From Candidatus Woesearchaeota archaeon (lineage in GTDB: Archaea > Nanobdellota > Nanobdellia > Woesearchaeales > WJIZ01): a stretch of 9,708 nucleotides of DNA. Below are positions 6,462-9,708 of the stretch, one piece after another. The translations under genes were made by a program, and so were the position numbers. Where the stretch lies: the NCBI GenBank assembly GCA_018303575.1, contig JAGVXW010000064.1, positions 1 through 9,708 on the forward strand. Direction: 5' to 3'. Numbering within the stretch: position 1 is the first letter of the stretch; each line of letters starts with the position of its first letter. Under the pieces are notes generated by a model that was not told where the DNA came from, did no database searches, and saw only the letters and a list, made by a program, of their open reading frames with translations.

Positions 6462-7010
6462 ATGATAAATATATATAAACTGAAGTTAACTAACCTTCAG
6501 CAGGAAATTTTAAGAGTGCTGTTCATAAAGGCAGGGCTGTCCCTGAATCAGAGGCAGATAGCGAAGTGTCTCGAGGTTACGCCGCCTGCGGTCATGAAAG
6601 CATTGCCGCATCTGGAACAACAAAACCTTGTCAAGGTACGGCAGGACCAAGAAACGAGGAGGTGGGCAATAGAATTGAACAGAGGGAACCATAAGGCCAT
6701 GCAGCTTAAGAGGGCGGACAACCTCAAGCTCGTGTATGAATCGGGATTGGCTGATTTCCTAGAGAAAGAGTTCGCAGGAGCTACTATCCTCTTGTTTGGG
6801 AGCTATTCAAGAGGTGAGGACACTATTCATTCAGACATAGATATTGCGGTTATTGGCAGGAAAGACAAACTCATAGAGGTGTCAAATCATGAAAAAAATC
6901 TCGAGAGAAAAGTCAACATCAATTTTTATGATTCTTTCAGGAGCATCCACAAGCATCTGAAGGAAAATCTATGCAACGGGATTGTCTTGGCGGGAGGGGT
7001 TGAGCTGTGA
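6462..7010 (+). CDS. Winged-helix/nucleotidyltransferase fusion (MNT, antitoxin-like)
   Basis: The 182-residue protein has two parts. Residues 1-75 form a winged helix-turn-helix (LSLNQRQIAKCLEVTPPAVMKALPHLEQQNLVKV, 26-59). Residues about 88-182 form a minimal nucleotidyltransferase domain of the pol-beta superfamily with LLFGSYSRG (110-118) and SDIDIAVI (124-131), where D125 and D127 would bind metal. The strand that often carries a third acidic residue reads VNINFYD (151-157). It ends NGIVLAGGVEL, typical of archaeal members. The start ATG 6462 is supported by the TATA box 27 bases upstream. It overlaps the HEPN gene by 4 bases (GTGA). In characterised MntA-HepT pairs the nucleotidyltransferase inactivates the HEPN toxin by AMPylation; here the extra DNA-binding domain suggests it also represses its own promoter. 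Family firm, role inferred. Confidence 0.88.
   Translation: MINIYKLKLTNLQQEILRVLFIKAGLSLNQRQIAKCLEVTPPAVMKALPHLEQQNLVKVRQDQETRRWAIELNRGNHKAMQLKRADNLKLVYESGLADFLEKEFAGATILLFGSYSRGEDTIHSDIDIAVIGRKDKLIEVSNHEKNLERKVNINFYDSFRSIHKHLKENLCNGIVLAGGVEL
6468..6489 (+). repeat. Direct repeat, copy 2 (inside the coding start of the MNT gene)
   Basis: This copy encodes part of MINIYKLKLT and repeats the TATA-like core and the AAGTTAA half-site of copy 1. The 40-base spacing puts both copies on about the same helix face. Confidence 0.75.
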
Positions 7011-7441
7011 GGGCAATACGGCAGTTTCAGGAGTTCATTAAGGAGGGGATCGTCAAAGAGCAAAGTCTCGACAGATCACGGGCAGAATTTTTGGTTAAGG
7101 AGTCTGAAAATAGTTATCGTAATTTATTAGAAAAGATACGGCTGATCAGAATAACCCCTGAGAATGCGAACGACTTCATAAAGTCCTGTTATGACATCGT
7201 GATGGAACGTATACGGGCAAAAATGCTTATGAAGGGATACAATGCCTCTGGCGTCGGAGCAAACGAAGCCGAAGTCTCTTATCTGAGAGTTCTTGGATTT
7301 GACGAAAGAGATGTGCAATTTGCGGACCAACTACGATTTTTTAGGAATGGAATGCTATATTATGGAACAATCCTGGACGAAGCATACGCACAAAAAGTTA
7401 TTGAATTCACAAGAATGATGTATGTTGAGCTGAAAAAATGA
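7007..7441 (+). CDS. HEPN-domain protein (toxin-like partner of the MNT gene)
   Basis: This 144-residue, mostly helical protein starts at GTG 7007, overlapping the MNT stop as GTGA, with GGGAGGGG (6992-6999) as Shine-Dalgarno. The region ANDFIKSCYDIVMERIRAKMLMKGYNA (54-80) and the final element LRFFRNGMLYYG (109-120) are characteristic of HEPN proteins paired with nucleotidyltransferases. HEPN ribonucleases normally use R-x(4-6)-H; here R113 and N114 are kept, but the histidine position is tyrosine (Y118), followed by Y119. Adjacent gene order and coupling point to a toxin/antitoxin or AMPylation pair, but the altered active site leaves nuclease activity open. A small stress-response or structural role is possible. 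The base composition is AT-rich compared with neighbouring genes (hand count 18 G+C of 60 at 7081-7140). Confidence 0.8.
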   Translation: MRAIRQFQEFIKEGIVKEQSLDRSRAEFLVKESENSYRNLLEKIRLIRITPENANDFIKSCYDIVMERIRAKMLMKGYNASGVGANEAEVSYLRVLGFDERDVQFADQLRFFRNGMLYYGTILDEAYAQKVIEFTRMMYVELKK

Positions 7442-7444
7442 ACC

Positions 7445-8236
7445 ATGACGCAGATTGAATTTTTTTTGGACAAGACCGTCGAGCAGAACGCGGCGCTCTA
7501 TTTCGAGAAGGCGAAAAAGCTGAAGAAGAAGGCGGAGGGCGCCCAGGCCGCCATCGCCATCCAGAAGAAGAAGCTTGCCGACCTGCTCAGGAAAAAAGAG
7601 GCGGAGCAGGAGAAATTCGAGAAGCGCGCCGTAAAGACCGCAGTCAATAGGGAATGGTATGAAAAATTCAGGTGGTTCTTCACCTCTGAGGACTTCCTGG
7701 TCATCGGAGGAAGAGACGCCACCACGAATGAGATGATCATCAAGAAGCATGCGGATTCCGGAGACATCGTCTTCCACACGGATTTGGCCGGAAGCCCATT
7801 TTTCATTATCAAACCAGAAGGGAAAAGCATAGGAGAAGCGTCAATCAAGGAAGTGGCTGACGCGACAGTCACCTTTTCCAGGGTCTTCAAGCTCGGCCAG
7901 TCCACCACCCCGGTCTTCTGGGTCAGGCCGGATCAGGTGACGAAGGAAGCCAACACAGGAGAATATCTCACCAAGGGCGCCTTTGTCATCCGCGGAAAAA
8001 CCAATTACGTTGAGAACAGGATCAATCTCGCCATCGGAAAGCTGAAGGATGGAAGGCTCATGGCAGCGCCTTTGGAATCTGTCAAAGCTCGCAGCAAGGA
8101 GTTCATCCAATTGGAGCAAGGAGACCAAAAAGTCAGCAAGATCGCGAAATCCATCCAGAAGAGATTAGGCGGAGACCTCGACGAGATCATCCGCATCTTG
8201 CCATCAGGGGAATTCAGGTTCGCAAAGAATCGGTAA
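7445..8236 (+). CDS. Stand-alone NFACT-R (DUF814) protein with coiled coil
   Basis: The 263-residue product opens with IEFFLDKTVEQNAALYFEKAKKLKKK, the coiled-coil entry seen mid-protein in full-length NFACT/Rqc2/RqcH, continues as a charged coiled coil to about residue 65, and then carries the whole NFACT-R domain: DFLVIGGRDATTNEMIIKK (83-101), FHTDLAGSPF (110-119), WVRPDQVTKEANTGEYLTKG (159-178) and FVIRGKTNY. The NFACT-N and HhH domains that make up the first half of the family (usually about 550-680 residues) are absent. Full-length relatives bind 60S/50S-peptidyl-tRNA complexes in ribosome quality control; NFACT-R is proposed to contact RNA. This version may work with a separate NFACT-N protein or have its own RNA role. 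It begins three bases after the HEPN stop and has no clear Shine-Dalgarno. Its 3' end overlaps the convergent nnrD by 23 bases. Confidence 0.9.
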   Translation: MTQIEFFLDKTVEQNAALYFEKAKKLKKKAEGAQAAIAIQKKKLADLLRKKEAEQEKFEKRAVKTAVNREWYEKFRWFFTSEDFLVIGGRDATTNEMIIKKHADSGDIVFHTDLAGSPFFIIKPEGKSIGEASIKEVADATVTFSRVFKLGQSTTPVFWVRPDQVTKEANTGEYLTKGAFVIRGKTNYVENRINLAIGKLKDGRLMAAPLESVKARSKEFIQLEQGDQKVSKIAKSIQKRLGGDLDEIIRILPSGEFRFAKNR

Positions 8237-9020
8237 GCCGCTTCGCTTCTTCGGCCAAATCGCTCGCAAGAAACGTGAATCCTTTTTTCTTCTTCAAGAG
8301 CACATCCCCGAGAACGCCCGTATAATACGCAGCGAGCCGGGCCGCCCATAACAAATCCTGCGTCTGCCCGTAGAATCCCGCGCACAGCCCGGCCAAGACA
8401 TCGCCCGTGCCAGCTTTCGTGAGCCCCGCATTTCCCGTCGTCGCAATCTCAACACTTTCTGGCGTGATGACCTCCCTCCGAGGGCCCTTGAGGATGAGAA
8501 TATTGTTTCCCATCTTTTTTTGTAGTCCTTTCTTGTTTTTCACTCTTGAATTTTTGAGAAGAAGCTCATACTCATGAAGATTTGGGGTAAGGATGGCGTT
8601 TCTTACATCAGAAATAGCAATAACTTTTAGCGCATCAGCGTCGATGACCATCGGTTTCTTGCACCGCTTCACAAATCTTTTTACAAATGAACGAGCTTCC
8701 ATTCCAATCCCATTGCCCAACACGATGACATCATGCTTTTCCGCCAACTCCAGCACAGGATTCAGATGGCCGCTTCCAAATCGCTTTCCTTTCAGCTTTC
8801 GCACAACCAAATCAGGAGTCAGGCAATTGATCGCCCATCCGACTTTCTCAGGAGCAGCCACAGTCACCCAGTCCGCGCCGCATCGCAAGGCGGCAAGGCC
8901 GGCAAGCGCGACAGCGCCGATGTATTCCGGGGAGCCGCCGACAACGAGCACCCGCCCATTGTCCCCCTTCTTTCCCCAGGGATTTCGTTTGGGGAGTGGA
9001 GGTTTCTTGAGGAATTTCAT
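8214..9020 (-). CDS. nnrD: ADP/ATP-dependent NAD(P)H-hydrate dehydratase (NnrD, YjeF C-terminal type)
   Basis: NnrD repairs damaged, hydrated NAD(P)H by a nucleotide-dependent dehydration in the cytoplasm. The 268-residue protein is a ribokinase-like fold with VLVVGGSPEYIGAVALAG (24-41), VLGNGIG (100-106), VIDADAL (125-131), LTPNLHEYELL (144-154), ILKGP (176-180) and the anion-hole/catalytic NAGLTKAGTGDVLAG (197-211, D207). The loop that is often TPHPGE reads TPNLHE here. The usual N-terminal NAD(P)HX epimerase (YjeF_N) domain is absent, so epimerisation must be done elsewhere or spontaneously. The start (ATG at 9018-9020 on the minus strand) overlaps the stop of the upstream cysteine-cluster gene as ATGA, so the two are co-translated. 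A Lys-rich segment (residues 156-172) is AT-rich at the DNA level. Confidence 0.94.
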   Translation of the reverse strand: MKFLKKPPLPKRNPWGKKGDNGRVLVVGGSPEYIGAVALAGLAALRCGADWVTVAAPEKVGWAINCLTPDLVVRKLKGKRFGSGHLNPVLELAEKHDVIVLGNGIGMEARSFVKRFVKRCKKPMVIDADALKVIAISDVRNAILTPNLHEYELLLKNSRVKNKKGLQKKMGNNILILKGPRREVITPESVEIATTGNAGLTKAGTGDVLAGLCAGFYGQTQDLLWAARLAAYYTGVLGDVLLKKKKGFTFLASDLAEEAKRLTDSLRT

Positions 9021-9708
9021 AAGCTTCCGGTCACCTGCTTCACCCTCTCCTTCGCGTCTTCGTAGTTTCTAAACCTTTCGATTGTCGCGTCCGCCTCTTG
9101 CTGCGTGAAATGCCCGATCTCAACGAGGAATTCAAACAAGTCCACCTGGCGCGTGTTTTGGATGCGCCGCAGGAGCTTATCGCGGGGATAATTTATCGCC
9201 GGCCTGATCTTCTTCGCCTTCATCAGCTCAAGAATCAGTTTGTTGCTCCACTCCATCACGAGGTCATGCTGTACTGCAGCGAGGAAAGTGTGGCCGAAGG
9301 AGTGATACAATTGGCCGACAAGCTTGTCATTATCCTTGTAGTCTAATTTCTCGGGAATGGTCTCCAATCCCCCACAATTCCCGAAGATGCTTTTGTCAAG
9401 AGGAGAGTCGACATGGAGGAAAGGGCTCCGGTTCAAGGGGAAGAGGTTACAGACGAAGGCTCTTTCTTTCCCATAAATCGAGCATTTCCCGTCGGTCTTG
9501 AGCAAGGGGCAGGACTTCGAATTCATGTGGTAATTGAATACGATAAACGTGTTGCTCTGCAAGTCCAGCACCCCGCGGTACGGCCTGATCTTCGGGTCAA
9601 TCCCTAATTCCTTGGCGTACTCCAGGAATCTTTTTGCCTCGAACTCCCAGAGCGGGAAGGTCATCTCCTCGACGGGAACAAGCTGCACCAAAGGCAGCTT
9701 CCCATAGC
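9017..9708 (-). CDS. YkgJ-like cysteine-cluster protein (5' partial at the window edge)
   Basis: The minus-strand frame is open to the right edge (upstream residues end in YGKLP before LVQLVPVEEM), so the true start and any N-terminal CxxCGxCC cluster lie outside the window; the first possible start inside it, TTG 9691, is unlikely to be used. Visible features are the second cysteine cluster, SCPLLKTDGKCSIYGKERAFVCNLFPL, with cysteines at bases 9509-9511, 9482-9484 and 9449-9451, and another in FGNCGG (9374-9376). The pattern C..L...G.C.IY..R...C..FP is typical of the YkgJ/UPF0153 zinc- or iron-sulfur-cluster family. The C-terminal 100 residues are helical and not recognised. Biochemical function is unknown for most of the family; coupling to nnrD suggests co-expression but not a shared reaction. 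Confidence 0.82.
   Translation of the reverse strand, partial: YGKLPLVQLVPVEEMTFPLWEFEAKRFLEYAKELGIDPKIRPYRGVLDLQSNTFIVFNYHMNSKSCPLLKTDGKCSIYGKERAFVCNLFPLNRSPFLHVDSPLDKSIFGNCGGLETIPEKLDYKDNDKLVGQLYHSFGHTFLAAVQHDLVMEWSNKLILELMKAKKIRPAINYPRDKLLRRIQNTRQVDLFEFLVEIGHFTQQEADATIERFRNYEDAKERVKQVTGSL

Noticed and set aside
8593..9072. 159-residue plus-strand frame opposite nnrD
   Set aside because: Ser/Pro/Phe-rich translation typical of an antisense shadow; nnrD on the minus strand has complete motifs.
1..9708. tRNA, rRNA, CRISPR array, insertion sequence or integrase
   Set aside because: The window is almost fully coding with recognised genes; no spaced repeats, transposase motifs or structured RNA signatures were seen.

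Overview
The window reads as a moderately GC-rich archaeal genome segment. The archaeal signals are TATA boxes placed about 26-27 bases upstream of start codons (leaderless transcription) before the phosphohexomutase gene and the nucleotidyltransferase gene, a T-tract terminator without a hairpin after hisD, an NFACT-R protein without its N-terminal half, and an archaeal-style MNT/HEPN pair. The compact genes, the domain fusion and the stand-alone domains would fit a DPANN-type or other uncultivated archaeon, but the lineage cannot be fixed from sequence alone.

Region 1 (1-4981, + strand) is a tightly packed histidine biosynthesis operon: a HAD phosphatase (5' end cut by the window), hisB, hisH, hisF, a three-domain hisA-hisI-hisE fusion, and hisD. 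Every junction overlaps: four are ATGA/GTGA 4-base overlaps and one is a 7-base overlap preceded by a strong Shine-Dalgarno. Together the genes cover PR-ATP pyrophosphohydrolase (HisE), PR-AMP cyclohydrolase (HisI), ProFAR isomerase (HisA), IGP synthase (HisF with HisH), IGP dehydratase (HisB), probably histidinol-phosphate phosphatase (the HAD protein) and histidinol dehydrogenase (HisD). HisG and HisC are not in the window; they may lie upstream. The most notable point is the HisA-HisI-HisE polypeptide, which joins three consecutive pathway steps.

Region 2 (4982-6388, + strand) holds a T-rich terminator, a TATA box and a monocistronic phosphomannomutase/phosphoglucomutase whose mRNA is probably leaderless.

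Region 3 (6389-7441, + strand) is an AT-richer islet with a two-gene MNT-HEPN toxin/antitoxin-like module: a winged-helix plus nucleotidyltransferase protein and a HEPN protein. Its control region carries a perfect 8-2-8 palindrome ending at the base before the start codon, and a 22-base repeat containing a TATA box duplicated exactly 40 bases downstream, inside the coding start. This looks like an autoregulatory operator.

Region 4 (7445-8236, + strand) encodes a short NFACT-R (DUF814) protein with a coiled coil but no NFACT-N domain.

Region 5 (8214-9708, - strand) is a convergent two-gene operon: a cysteine-cluster (YkgJ-like) protein cut by the right edge, then an NAD(P)HX dehydratase (NnrD) without the usual epimerase domain, joined by an ATGA overlap. 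No RNA genes, CRISPR arrays, insertion sequences or gene-free stretches over 300 bases are visible.
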